A stretch of 64,000 nucleotides of DNA from UBA7703 sp034926785 (lineage in GTDB: Bacteria > Bacillota > Clostridia > Christensenellales > CAG-138): contig JAYFQU010000025.1 of assembly GCA_034926785.1 (NCBI GenBank), positions 15,822 to 79,821 on the forward strand, given 5' to 3'. Below are positions 17,024 to 26,261 of this stretch, piece after piece. A program made the position numbers and the translations under genes. The notes beneath the pieces were generated by a model that was given only the letters and a program-made list of their open reading frames with translations, had not been told where the DNA came from and did not search any database. Positions within the stretch are counted from its first letter, which is position 1. Every line of letters begins with the position of its first letter.

Positions 17024-17290
17024 AAGCGCATCCATCATAAAGACGAATGCGCTTCGCGGTTCCACTTTACTTGGAGAACACCAACGGTTCTCCCGCTCAA
17101 AGCTGTAACGCAGCTGCTGCGTCCGCCGATACTATGCCCGTTTGGACGGTTTGTCGGCGGCGGCTCTCGGAAGGCACTTCTTCGCTGTCTCGCCCGGATC
17201 GGCTTTCAGCCGGTGACCGATCCTCTCTTGGGGCAATGACCGTTGCGATTACTCTTTTCCAATCAACGCTTTTCAATCATCAGTTATACC
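17024..17290 (-). promoter_or_regulatory. T-box riboswitch specific for tRNA-Cys, upstream of cysE-cysS
   Basis: On the minus strand the leader holds the T-box core AAAGTGGAACCGCG (17055-17068; the family consensus is AGGGTGGNACCGCG). A terminator hairpin at 17024-17054 follows (arms AAGCGCAT / ATGCGCTT), with a T-rich run after it. Stem I features are present, including GGCTGAAAGCC and the specifier region GAAGTGCCTTC. The codon in specifier position is TGC (17174-17176, minus strand), that is cysteine. Uncharged tRNA-Cys should pair with it and allow transcription into cysE and cysS. The position, codon and downstream genes agree. Confidence 0.9.
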
Positions 17291-17292
17291 AT

Positions 17293-17322
17293 AGTTTATG
17301 TGAACTTCAGCGTTTTTGTCAA
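17293..17322 (-). promoter_or_regulatory. Promoter of the cysE-cysS T-box transcript
   Basis: TTGACA (minus strand, 17317-17322), an 18-bp spacer and TAAACT (17293-17298). It would start the leader near 17286. Confidence 0.6.
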
Positions 17323-17377
17323 GTCCTATTGTAACGAACTCACCGAAGCCGCACCGCGAATTCAGCCGCATTCCCCC

Positions 17378-17406
17378 TTGTCAAATCGTGCGTTCTGGGC
17401 GATAAT
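17378..17406 (+). promoter_or_regulatory. proS promoter
   Basis: TTGTCA (17378-17383), a 17-bp spacer and GATAAT (17401-17406), about 40 bases before the start codon. I see no T-box between this promoter and proS. Confidence 0.65.
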
Positions 17407-17444
17407 AAGATGTTTATTGATTACACGACGAGGGGAAACGCAAA

Positions 17445-19181
17445 ATGAGAATGAGCGAACTCATCGGCGAGCGCTATAAGGAAAAGCCCGCCGACTGTAC
17501 CATCGAAAGTCACGCGCTGATGGTGCGCGGCGGCTACATCAAGCAGGTGAACACCGGCAGCTACACGCTGTTGCCTCCGGCGCGGCGCATCACGCAAAAA
17601 ATCGAGCGCATTATCCGCGAGGAGATGGATGCCATCGAGGGTCAGGAAGTGCTCTTTCCCGTCGTATTGCCCGCCGATCTCTGGAAGGAAAGCGGGCGCT
17701 TTACCAGCGTTGGCAAGGAGCTGGTCCGCCTCAATGACCGCATGGGCGCCGATCTCGTGCTCGGCATGACGCACGAGGAGGCCGCCGTACATCTCGCGCG
17801 GGACGCGGCGAAAAGCTATGCCAAGTATCCGTTTATGATCTATCAGTTTCAGACCAAATTCCGCGACGAGCCCCGCGCGCGCGGCGGCCTGATCCGCGTC
17901 CGCGAGTTTACGATGAAGGATGCCTATTCCTTCCACACCAGTCAGGCGGACCTGGAGAACTATTACGAGCGTTGCTATGTCGCCTACGAGCGCATCTTCC
18001 GGCGCGCGGGCTGTAAAAACGTCATCGCCGTGCTTTCCGACTCCGGCATGATGGGCGGCAGAATTTCACACGAGTTTATGCTGCTCACCGCCATCGGCGA
18101 GGATACGCTTGTCGTCTGCGACAACTGCGATTTCAAAGCTAATATTGAGGCCTGCGCCAGCGTGGTCGACAACGCCGCCCTCGCGGCGACGGAGCCGCTC
18201 TCGCTCGTGCCGACGCCGGACATGGCGACCATTGAAGAGGTCGCGGGCTTTTTGAAAAAACCGCATAACGCAACCTGCAAGGCTGTGGTCTATCAGCGTA
18301 ACGCGGACGACAGTTATGTCATCGCCTTTGTGCGAGGTGATCTTGACGTTCACGAAACCAAGCTGCGCAATACCGTCGGCGCGGAGATTCATCCCGCGCT
18401 TATCACGGCGGAGAGCGGCATTGTCGCCGGGTTCATCGGGCCAATGGGGCTCGACACCAATAAAATCACCGTGCTGTTTGACTGCTCGCTTGAGGGCATC
18501 GGCGCGCTGGTCTGCGGCGCAAACAAGCAGGATCACCATTACACCGGCTTCAACATCGAGCGCGATTATGGCAAGGTGACCTATGTGGACGTCGCCCGCG
18601 CGATCCCCGGCGGCATCTGCCCCGTCTGTGGAAAGCCCACGCTGAAGATCAGCAACGGCATCGAAGTCGGCAACATCTTCCAGCTGGGCGATAAGTATAC
18701 CAAGAGCATGAATATGCAGTATCTCGATGAGAACGGCGCATTGCAGTACCCCATCATGGGTTGTTACGGCATCGGCGTCGGGCGTCTCGCCGCCTCCGTC
18801 TGCGAGGAAAGCCACGACGAATACGGCCCCATCTGGCCAATCACCATCGCGCCCTGGGAGGCGCAGATCTGCGTCCTGCGCGCCGATCAGGAGGAGCCCC
18901 GGCGCGTTGGCGAGGAACTCTACCGTACGCTGCAAAAAGCAGGCGTGGAAACCATCATCGACGATCGCGCGGTCAGCGCCGGCGTGGTGTTTTCGGAGGC
19001 CGATCTCATCGGCGCGCCGATCCGCCTCACCGTCAGTCCCCGCAATCTTGCGGAGGGTATGGTCGAGCTGAGCACCCGCGACAAGCGCATCAAGAAACAA
19101 GTTCCCCTCGCCGAGACGCTCGCCACGGTTCTCGAACTAAAAGCGCAGCTCTTTGCCGAGATCCAGGGAGACTTGATTTAG
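17445..19181 (+). CDS. proS: Prolyl-tRNA synthetase, bacterial type with editing domain
   Basis: This class II enzyme charges tRNA-Pro. Motif 2 (FRDEPRARGGLIRVREF) and motif 3 (YPIMGCYGIGVGRL) are clear. Between them, residues about 230-380 form the YbaK-like INS domain that clears mischarged Ala-tRNA-Pro (KKPHNATCKAVVYQ, RGDLDVHETKLRN). The C-terminal anticodon-binding domain follows. The length, 578 residues, is usual. GAGGGG lies about eight bases before the ATG at 17445; a second ATG at 17451 is possible. Confidence 0.96.
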   Translation: MRMSELIGERYKEKPADCTIESHALMVRGGYIKQVNTGSYTLLPPARRITQKIERIIREEMDAIEGQEVLFPVVLPADLWKESGRFTSVGKELVRLNDRMGADLVLGMTHEEAAVHLARDAAKSYAKYPFMIYQFQTKFRDEPRARGGLIRVREFTMKDAYSFHTSQADLENYYERCYVAYERIFRRAGCKNVIAVLSDSGMMGGRISHEFMLLTAIGEDTLVVCDNCDFKANIEACASVVDNAALAATEPLSLVPTPDMATIEEVAGFLKKPHNATCKAVVYQRNADDSYVIAFVRGDLDVHETKLRNTVGAEIHPALITAESGIVAGFIGPMGLDTNKITVLFDCSLEGIGALVCGANKQDHHYTGFNIERDYGKVTYVDVARAIPGGICPVCGKPTLKISNGIEVGNIFQLGDKYTKSMNMQYLDENGALQYPIMGCYGIGVGRLAASVCEESHDEYGPIWPITIAPWEAQICVLRADQEEPRRVGEELYRTLQKAGVETIIDDRAVSAGVVFSEADLIGAPIRLTVSPRNLAEGMVELSTRDKRIKKQVPLAETLATVLELKAQLFAEIQGDLI

Positions 19182-19212
19182 GTCAAACGGTCCACCGCTA
19201 AGGCATAAAGTC

Positions 19213-19246
19213 ACGGAAGCGCCGCGATTTCTCGCGGCGCTTCCGT
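19213..19246 (+). terminator. Terminator of proS
   Basis: A perfect 15-bp stem (ACGGAAGCGCCGCGA / TCGCGGCGCTTCCGT) with a 4-nt loop and a T-rich tail, 31 bases after the proS stop. It may also stop transcripts from the convergent gene ending at 19286. Confidence 0.8.
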
Positions 19247-19285
19247 TTGTTCACGCTCATCGATTAGGCAATCCTCTTGATTGCG

Positions 19286-21250
19286 TTAATCCGGGTTTTT
19301 ATTAGCCACGGTCGATTTCAGTGCAAGCGGGCATTGCTGCTGGATGAGCCAGGCGAACTCATCTGCCAGCATAGGCCTTGCATAGTAATATCCCTGTATG
19401 CGGTCGATCCCCAACTCACGGACGATGCTGTCCTGTTCCTCGGTTTCCACCCCTTCCGCCAGGGCGATGATATTCATGCTTTTCAGCCCGCTGACTACGG
19501 TCTGCAAAAGGCCATAGGATTTGGGAGTGCTTATGATGTTACGGATGAACCCTTTATCGATTTTCACGCATTCAAACGGGAGCGTCATCACATTGACCAG
19601 ATTGCTGTAGCCCGTTCCAAAGTCATCCAGATAGACGCCGATGCCGCGCTTGTTCAGTTCATCCATGGTTTTATGCGCCCGTTCCAGATCCTCCAGCAAA
19701 ACCATCTCTGTAATCTCGAGCTTAATACGCGCCGGATTCACCCCATATTGATCCAGCAGCATCTCAAGATGATGTACCGTCTCGTCAAACTCATCCTGCT
19801 GCGAAGAGATATTGATAGAAAGCCAGCCGATGTCGATCTCCCGGTTCTCCCGCAGAAACTGGCATACCTTCTCCATGACCATCAACCCAAGCTTCGTCGC
19901 AATTCCGTTGTCTATAGCAATCGGAATAAACTCCCCGGGGGAAATGGGCATACCGTTATCCTCGTTTAAGCGCAGTAGCACTTCGCCGCCCGTAAACCGC
20001 TGCTGTACGATATCATACACCGGCTGGATATTCAGGAAGAACAGATCTTCCTGAAGTGCCTTTTCCATCTGCGCAATTACATAGTTGCGCCGCCTATACT
20101 CGTTCTTTAGCCGCATAGAGAAACGCACCGGCTTGCCGGTTGTGTCCAGCTTTGCAAGCCGTGTCGCATACTCCAGCGAGGCAATCACATCATCCACCCC
20201 GGACGCATGATCCGGAAACTGAATGTCGGCAAAGATCGCGTGCAGTTCCGTCGCGCCTAACTCCGTTTCCCATCGTTTCGAAAAGCGGTCGATCATGCCG
20301 CAGAACATCGATTCATATCCGGCTTTATCCATTTTGGACGCCACCAGCGTAAACTGCACGCCGGAGGTGCGATACGGCGTCGCGCGCAGTTCCAGGTGGG
20401 ATAAAAAGGCGGCTACCTCGCGGAGAAGCAAATCCCCCGTCCGCTGTCCCAGCTGTCCATTCACCTGTTTGAAGTCTTTTAAACCGATGATGATGATCCG
20501 AAATGGTTCCCTTTTCTTACAAAGCGCGCTGATATCGTTAAAGAACGCCTCACGATTGGAAAGCTCCGTCAGTGCGTCGATCCGCGCGCGCTGCTGCTGC
20601 CCTGTAATAAACAGAGCAAGCAGAGAATAAGCGATGATTGTGCCTGTTAAAACCGTGGTTGGCATGAGAATCTGCACCGCGCCAAAGGCAATGCCGATTG
20701 CCGGCAGCGTATACAGCGTCAGTTGAAACGATTTTTTCACGTGTTTGCGTTCAATCAGCCCGAAGGCAAGCACGTTGAGTATCGCGATTGCTAAAAATAC
20801 GATTCCAATTGCGTTCAGCGGCCCGCGGTGGTAGACCATGCCCGCATCATAATAGAACAGCCATCCGGTCGAGAGATTCGCGGTAATCAAAACAATTTCT
20901 ATTAGAAAATAGGAAAATGATATGCCGACGGCGTGCTTAAGCTTGCGGTCGTCATATCTTCCTTCAAACATCGTAACATAGGTGGTCAGCGAGATCATTG
21001 TGGTGATGATCGCAACGCCAAAATAGTAAAACGTGTGGAGAAAAATAACGATGAAAAACGGCAGTTCGGCGGCATTCTCGATTGTATTGATGGAAAAGAT
21101 ATGAATGATACTTGCAAGAATCGCAAAATATAAACTGATCTGAAACGTGATTTCCTTGAGCGACGCCTTCTTTTTGTCAAACAGCATATAGACGCCAATC
21201 AGCGCCAGCAAAACGCAGGAGATATATTCCGGAACAAGGTTATATTTCAC
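19286..21250 (-). CDS. Membrane-bound c-di-GMP phosphodiesterase with degenerate GGDEF domain
   Basis: About seven membrane helices (residues 10-210) precede a GGDEF-fold and a C-terminal EAL domain. The GGDEF signature is replaced by SGVQF, so cyclase activity is not expected. The EAL domain keeps its key residues: EVLLR, EITEM, YLDDFGTGYS, KIDKGF, ALAEGVET and the QGYY block. It probably breaks down c-di-GMP, with the sensor part in the membrane. I prefer the GTG at 21250 (GGAGAG ten bases upstream); a TTG at 21274 is possible. It is a single gene. Confidence 0.88.
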   Translation of the reverse strand: MKYNLVPEYISCVLLALIGVYMLFDKKKASLKEITFQISLYFAILASIIHIFSINTIENAAELPFFIVIFLHTFYYFGVAIITTMISLTTYVTMFEGRYDDRKLKHAVGISFSYFLIEIVLITANLSTGWLFYYDAGMVYHRGPLNAIGIVFLAIAILNVLAFGLIERKHVKKSFQLTLYTLPAIGIAFGAVQILMPTTVLTGTIIAYSLLALFITGQQQRARIDALTELSNREAFFNDISALCKKREPFRIIIIGLKDFKQVNGQLGQRTGDLLLREVAAFLSHLELRATPYRTSGVQFTLVASKMDKAGYESMFCGMIDRFSKRWETELGATELHAIFADIQFPDHASGVDDVIASLEYATRLAKLDTTGKPVRFSMRLKNEYRRRNYVIAQMEKALQEDLFFLNIQPVYDIVQQRFTGGEVLLRLNEDNGMPISPGEFIPIAIDNGIATKLGLMVMEKVCQFLRENREIDIGWLSINISSQQDEFDETVHHLEMLLDQYGVNPARIKLEITEMVLLEDLERAHKTMDELNKRGIGVYLDDFGTGYSNLVNVMTLPFECVKIDKGFIRNIISTPKSYGLLQTVVSGLKSMNIIALAEGVETEEQDSIVRELGIDRIQGYYYARPMLADEFAWLIQQQCPLALKSTVANKNPD

Positions 21251-21285
21251 AGCCTGCGGACTCTCCAGTTTCAATTTACTCGCTT

Positions 21286-21313
21286 ATTGTATACTACACC
21301 AATAGTTAGACAA
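21286..21313 (-). promoter_or_regulatory. Promoter of the EAL-domain gene
   Basis: TTGTCT (minus strand, 21308-21313), a 16-bp spacer and TACAAT (21286-21291). The predicted start near 21279 leaves about 28 nt before the GTG at 21250. Confidence 0.55.
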
Positions 21314-21631
21314 TTTCAACCACGCATTTCACATGTAACAAGAATATGTTATTTACCGTAGTTTTTCTCTCAATTTATCCCATTAGATGGTGTTTTTGAT
21401 GTTTTTTTACATTTGTCGAAAACCTTTTAATGTGATCGCGTCACATATTTTCTACCGTTGCACACTATTTATGCAACATATATTCGTTCTTTATTCACAA
21501 TCAGCGAGGCGCAAAGAAAGCGCGAGCCCTGAAGATCAGTCGCCCGCGCTCGATCGCTATCCGATTTTACAGCCTTTTATCGCCCCTCAACGCTAACGCC
21601 CCCGTCGCATATGCGACCGAAACTTGCCCGG
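21314..21631. other. Intergenic stretch with no gene seen
   Basis: Between the EAL gene and the end of rfbB, the sequence is AT-rich from 21320 to 21500. It then has a perfect palindrome GTCGCATATGCGAC (21604-21617), just after the rfbB stop on the minus strand, with no T-run of terminator type. I find no convincing coding frame, RNA gene or repeat. Confidence 0.5.
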
Positions 21632-22702
21632 TCAGCCTTTCGGATTCTGGAACGACGGCGCATACATGCGCTCGTAATATTCCGCATACTCGCCGGAGAG
21701 CACGTGTTCCATCCATTCGGTATGGTTCCGATACCACTGTATGGTCTCGTCCATCCCCCGTTCAAACGTATAGGCAGGCGACCAACCCAGCTGCGTCGAA
21801 ATCTTCGTGTTGTCAATTGCATAGCGCCGGTCGTGTCCCGGCCGATCTTTGACATAGGTAATGAGATCTTCCCCCGCGCCGAGGGTATGGATGATGTGCT
21901 TTACAATATCGATATTGGCGCGCTCGTTGTCTCCGCCGATGTTGTACACCTCACCCTGTTCCCCGCGCGTAAGCACGGTAAAGATTGCGCTGCAATGGTC
22001 GCTGACATGCAGCCAGTCACGAATCTGCATGCCGTCCCCATAGACCGGGAGCGACTTGCCCTGCATGCAATTATGAATCATGAGCGGAATGAGTTTTTCC
22101 GGAAATTGGTAGGGCCCATAGTTGTTGGAGCAGCGCGTGATGTTCAACGGCAAGCCGAAGGTTTCCGCATACGCGCGGCAGACCAAATCCGCACTCGCCT
22201 TCGCGGCGGAATACGGACTGTTGGGCGAAAGCGGCATGGTTTCGCTAAACTTGCCCTCTTTGCCAAGCGCGCCGTAAACCTCGTCGGTGGACACCTGCAA
22301 AAACTTTACGCCGGCACGGAAAGCGCGGCTGTATTTATCCTCCGGCGCCAGTTTCCAGTGCTTTTTTGCTGTGTCTAAGAGCGCCTGCGTGCCGATGACG
22401 TTGGTGCTTAAGAAGATCTCGGGATCAACGATGCTGCGGTCAACGTGCGATTCCGCGGCAAAGTTGACCACATGCGTAATGTCGTAGTCCGTAAAGATCG
22501 TGTCCATCTTCGCCCGGTCGCGAATATCCGCGCGCACAAAGCGATAGTGCTCATCCTCCGGAATATCGCTGAGGCTCTCAAGATTGCCCGCATACGTCAG
22601 CGCGTCCGCGTTGACGAGCAGGTGTTCCGGCGCGTGCTCTCGCATCCAGCGAATGAAGTTGCCGCCGATGAACCCCGCCCCTCCGGTCACGAGAATCCGC
22701 AT
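21632..22702 (-). CDS. rfbB: dTDP-glucose 4,6-dehydratase
   Basis: This short-chain dehydrogenase-fold enzyme turns dTDP-glucose into dTDP-4-keto-6-deoxyglucose, the branch point for rhamnose and other deoxysugars. It shows the NAD-binding GGAGFIGGNF, the catalytic block STDEVYGALG and the YxxxK motif in YSAAKAS. The length of 356 aa is typical. The start overlaps the stop of the upstream fusion gene by one base (TAATG), so the two are co-translated. Genes for the next rhamnose steps (rfbC, rfbD) are not in this window. Confidence 0.95.
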   Translation of the reverse strand: MRILVTGGAGFIGGNFIRWMREHAPEHLLVNADALTYAGNLESLSDIPEDEHYRFVRADIRDRAKMDTIFTDYDITHVVNFAAESHVDRSIVDPEIFLSTNVIGTQALLDTAKKHWKLAPEDKYSRAFRAGVKFLQVSTDEVYGALGKEGKFSETMPLSPNSPYSAAKASADLVCRAYAETFGLPLNITRCSNNYGPYQFPEKLIPLMIHNCMQGKSLPVYGDGMQIRDWLHVSDHCSAIFTVLTRGEQGEVYNIGGDNERANIDIVKHIIHTLGAGEDLITYVKDRPGHDRRYAIDNTKISTQLGWSPAYTFERGMDETIQWYRNHTEWMEHVLSGEYAEYYERMYAPSFQNPKG

Positions 22703-25068
22703 TATTTCCCCTCCTTGGCCAGCGCGAGCAGGTATTGCCCATATTCCGTCATCTTGAGTTCCTCACCAAGCAGTTTGAGCTGCTCGGTCGTAATAAATCC
22801 GCGGCGCCAAGCAATCTCCTCAATGCAGGAGATGTAGAATCCCTGGCGCGATTGCACCGCCTCGACGTATTCGGCCGCCTTCAGCATGCCCTCCGGCGAG
22901 CCGGTATCCAGCCATGCCATGCCGCGGCCGAGCAGTTCTACGTGCAAGTCGCCCAGCGTCAAATAGGCATTGTTGACGGATGTGATCTCGATTTCTCCAC
23001 GCGCGGAAGGCCGGACATGCTTTGCAATCTCCACCACGCGGTTATCATAAAAATACAATCCCGGCACGGCGTAGTTGGATTTTGGATGTTCCGGCTTTTC
23101 CTCTATGCCGAGCACGCGCTTCTCCTCGTCAAACTCCACAACGCCAAACGAACGCGCGTCCTTGACCGGGTAGCCAAAGATCGTCGCCCCGCTCTCGCGC
23201 TTCATCGCGGCGTTCAGCGTCGCCGTCAAATCCTGTCCATAAAACACGTTGTCCCCCAAAATCAGGCAAACGGCGTCGTCACCGATGAACTCCTCGCCGA
23301 GCAGAAACGCGTCCGCAAGCCCGCGCGGCGTCTCCTGCACCTTGTAGACAAAGCGCATCCCGAGGCGCTCTCCGCTGCCAAGGAGCCGTTCGTAGACCGG
23401 CGTATCCTCCGGCGTGGAGATGATCAGGACATCCTTGATGGAGGCAAGCATGAGCACGGAAAGCGGGTAATAGATCATGGGCTTGTCGTAGATTGGTAAA
23501 AGCTGCTTGCTCACAGCCTTGGTGCTCGGGTAAAGACGTGTTCCCCTGCCACCAGCGAGAATAATACCCTTCATACGCGTTCCACTCCGTTCTATCGTTG
23601 GTTCGCTCGCCATGCGGGATGCGGGATTGATCGCTATGCCGTCCAGATCGCTTTGCTCCACGGGGGGCGCAAAAGGCTCCTCGCAGGCTTCGCATGTCTG
23701 ATCGATATCCTGCAGGTTGGTGATGTCAAATCCCTCCGTGCTCTCCGGCATAAAGATCACCTTTAGCGTCATAAAGAGAAGCTGCAGGTCATGCATGAGT
23801 GAGCAGTTCTCAATATAGAGCATGTCCAGTTTGAGCTTGTCCTCAAAGTTGGTATTGTATTTGCCATAGATCTGCGCATATCCCGTCAGTCCAGCCTTCA
23901 CCTTCATGCGATAGCGAAACTCCGGCATACGCTCGCAATAGAAATCGACGTTCTCAATCCGCTCCGCGCGCGGCCCGACCAGAGACATTTCTCCGGAGAG
24001 AATGTTGAAAAACTGCGGCAGTTCGTCGATGCGCGAAGCCCGCATGAACCTGCCAAACGGAGTAATACGATCGTCCCCCGGCTTGGTGAACTGCGCACCG
24101 TTCTTCTCCGCGTCCACAATCATGCTCCGGAACTTCATCAGCGTGAAGCGTTCATAGTTTCGCGTATAGCGTACCTGTTTAAACAAAACGGGACCGCCGT
24201 CCTGAAGTTTGATAATCACGGCGGCGACGAGCATGATCGGGCTTGTGAGGATGATGCCGAGGAGCGAGAAGACAATGTCCATCAGGCGCTTGATCAGCAG
24301 CTGTTCCACCGAAAACACATTGTTGCGGCATTGATAAACCAGCGAATCGCCGATGATGTTCTCATGCGCGTTATGAAAGATGATATCCTCCACCGTAGGC
24401 AGAACAAAGAGCCGCTTGTTGTGTTCAAAGCAATACTCCGTCAAATCCAATCGCAGCTCCCGCGAGATATCGCCCATAAAAACGGTGGAATACGGCTCCA
24501 TGCAGCGCTTGATCGCCTCCGCTCCCTGCGCCTCCGTAACCAAGGCGCAGATGGTGTGCCGCTCCTTCATCGAGTCTATCTTGCGAAACACCGCAACCTC
24601 GTGCTTGTCCTTAGAGCAGACGACAACGCTCTGCCGCGCGGGATAAAGCGCGTAATACAGCCGGTCCGCACCCCAATAGAGCAAAAGACCCGCGCTCCAT
24701 TGCACCAAGGTCATCCAGCCCAGCGGCGCAATCGGCAGCAATTGTTTTGCCGTCAGGGAAAGGATGAAGTAGAAGATAAAGTTTGTTAAAAAGGTCGCAA
24801 GGATATAGGTGAAAATCAGCTCCCGATAGCGCATCGTGCCGATGTTAAAGCTTCGATAGGTTGACGCGAATGCAAGAAACACCACGAGATACAAAAACAC
24901 AAATACAACAAAACCCTTAAACCAGAAGTCGGTCTCGGGGTAATAGTTCAGCACCAGATACAAAAAAGCGCCGGCAGTTGCAGCCGTGATCGCAAGCTTG
25001 CAAAATGTGATTAAAGAACCTTTAAACCGCCGAAGCGAATATCTTGACACCCTATATTCCTCACTCAT
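22702..25068 (-). CDS. Fusion of a polyprenyl-phosphate sugar transferase and glucose-1-phosphate thymidylyltransferase
   Basis: One uninterrupted 788-codon frame holds two enzymes. Residues 1-470 are a membrane initiating sugar-phosphate transferase (WbaP/WcaJ-like): hydrophobic segments, then LMKFRSM and RIDELPQFFNILSGEMS with VGPRAE. It would load the first sugar phosphate onto undecaprenyl phosphate. From Met499 (ATG at 23574) comes a complete 290-residue RfbA with GGRGTRLYP and the Lys of SKQLLPIYDKPM. A linker of about 30 residues joins them. GGAG lies ten bases before the internal ATG, so free RfbA may also be made. The ATG at 25068 is preferred; a TTG at 25140 lacks a ribosome site. 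Confidence 0.9.
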   Translation of the reverse strand: MSEEYRVSRYSLRRFKGSLITFCKLAITAATAGAFLYLVLNYYPETDFWFKGFVVFVFLYLVVFLAFASTYRSFNIGTMRYRELIFTYILATFLTNFIFYFILSLTAKQLLPIAPLGWMTLVQWSAGLLLYWGADRLYYALYPARQSVVVCSKDKHEVAVFRKIDSMKERHTICALVTEAQGAEAIKRCMEPYSTVFMGDISRELRLDLTEYCFEHNKRLFVLPTVEDIIFHNAHENIIGDSLVYQCRNNVFSVEQLLIKRLMDIVFSLLGIILTSPIMLVAAVIIKLQDGGPVLFKQVRYTRNYERFTLMKFRSMIVDAEKNGAQFTKPGDDRITPFGRFMRASRIDELPQFFNILSGEMSLVGPRAERIENVDFYCERMPEFRYRMKVKAGLTGYAQIYGKYNTNFEDKLKLDMLYIENCSLMHDLQLLFMTLKVIFMPESTEGFDITNLQDIDQTCEACEEPFAPPVEQSDLDGIAINPASRMASEPTIERSGTRMKGIILAGGRGTRLYPSTKAVSKQLLPIYDKPMIYYPLSVLMLASIKDVLIISTPEDTPVYERLLGSGERLGMRFVYKVQETPRGLADAFLLGEEFIGDDAVCLILGDNVFYGQDLTATLNAAMKRESGATIFGYPVKDARSFGVVEFDEEKRVLGIEEKPEHPKSNYAVPGLYFYDNRVVEIAKHVRPSARGEIEITSVNNAYLTLGDLHVELLGRGMAWLDTGSPEGMLKAAEYVEAVQSRQGFYISCIEEIAWRRGFITTEQLKLLGEELKMTEYGQYLLALAKEGK

Positions 25069-25165
25069 GAATCGGTTAATCCTCTGCCGCGCCGTTGGCG
25101 CCAGATCCGCCGGAATGGAACAAACGGAATACAAAAACAAGCGGCCGCAACCCGCCGCCGAATCG

Positions 25166-25195
25166 ATTGTAGCATGCCCGCAGCGCGATTGTCAA
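25166..25195 (-). promoter_or_regulatory. Promoter of the sugar transferase/rfbA-rfbB operon
   Basis: TTGACA (minus strand, 25190-25195), an 18-bp spacer and TACAAT (25166-25171), about 90 bases before the chosen start. Confidence 0.7.
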
Positions 25196-25220
25196 ACCTT
25201 GCGGTCGTCCCGAATCGATC

Positions 25221-25246
25221 AAAAAGCGCGCGTTTTCGGCGCGCTT
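25221..25246 (-). terminator. Terminator of the DUF368 gene
   Basis: AAGCGCGC and GCGCGCTT arms with a short loop, followed on the minus strand by a T-run, eight bases after the stop at 25254. Confidence 0.75.
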
Positions 25247-25253
25247 CTTTGGG

Positions 25254-26174
25254 CTATTGCGATATCTCCGCCGCTGTTTCAATCCCGGCGGACTGCTGCG
25301 CCGCGAGTTTTGTCTGCAGCCGGAATTCCAGATAGCTCAGCGCAAGACCAACGGCGAAGAAAACGGGGCACGCCCATGTAATCCCGGCGATGATCTTGGG
25401 CAGTATGAGCGCGATGGAACCAACCACAAACCCGATGACCGCCGCATACGAGGTCGCATGATGACGTCTCAAGACGCGGTTGACCAGCCGGATGATAAAA
25501 AACGAAACCAGGCCGAAGGAGCCGACCAGCGCAAGCAGCGGCCAAAACATCTCCCCGAGCTTTGCCAACATCGCGCCTAGGCCGGAGGCAGCAAGCGTCG
25601 AAAGATCCATAACGCTCGAAATTGCGGCGATGACGGCGGGGTACAGCCCGAGATAGACGAGAATGAACGAGGAGCTGATGCCGGGGATCACGGTTCCGAC
25701 GGAAAGCACAAGCCCGGAGACCAGCGCTCCGGATACGCTCAGGCGCGCAGCCTCAGCATTATCCGCCACGCTGGACTCCCCGAGCGCAAAGAGCAGCACA
25801 AACCCGAAGCCAAGCAGCGCGGCGACGAGATGCTTCCATTTGAGCTTCTGTCCGCCTAGCCGAACCTCCGCATAGAGTCCCGGAAGGCTGCCGAGCACCA
25901 GCCCGGTAAACAGGGAAAGCATCTGCACCTCATACCGGTCGATGAGTATGCTCAACACATTGCTGGTGAGTAAAATCCCGATTCCTCCGCCAATCACGAG
26001 CGGCAGGAGATAGCGAATATTCGCTTTCATATTCTGAAAGAAGTTTCCGATCGCCAGCATCATCTTTTCGTAGACACCGAGGCTGATTGCCAGAATTCCG
26101 CCGGAAACGCCCGGCAAAACGCCGCCAATTCCCATCACGATTCCACAGACGAAGCGATAGATGATCGATCTCAA
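25254..26174 (-). CDS. DUF368 polytopic membrane protein, probable undecaprenyl-phosphate translocase
   Basis: This 306-residue protein begins with the family motif GGVLPGVSGGILAI and has a second related segment, GTVIPGISSSF, in its other half, with about eight membrane helices. Members of DUF368 (PopT) have been reported to recycle the C55-phosphate carrier across the membrane for cell-wall and polysaccharide synthesis. That fits its place beside a C55-P sugar transferase. I chose the TTG at 26174: GGAGG lies ten bases before it, and no upstream start has such a site. Confidence 0.85.
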   Translation of the reverse strand: MRSIIYRFVCGIVMGIGGVLPGVSGGILAISLGVYEKMMLAIGNFFQNMKANIRYLLPLVIGGGIGILLTSNVLSILIDRYEVQMLSLFTGLVLGSLPGLYAEVRLGGQKLKWKHLVAALLGFGFVLLFALGESSVADNAEAARLSVSGALVSGLVLSVGTVIPGISSSFILVYLGLYPAVIAAISSVMDLSTLAASGLGAMLAKLGEMFWPLLALVGSFGLVSFFIIRLVNRVLRRHHATSYAAVIGFVVGSIALILPKIIAGITWACPVFFAVGLALSYLEFRLQTKLAAQQSAGIETAAEISQ

Positions 26175-26261
26175 ATTTTCAGTTCCTCCATTCGGTTGGC
26201 GTTGCAAGCAATGTCTTTTATTTCGGGTTGCCGCGCGAATCACACGCGGATTTGTCTCTCG

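Noticed and set aside
17290..17444. Possible second T-box in front of proS
   Set aside because: No T-box core or terminator lies between the proS promoter and its start. The T-box signals here are all on the other strand and belong to cysE.
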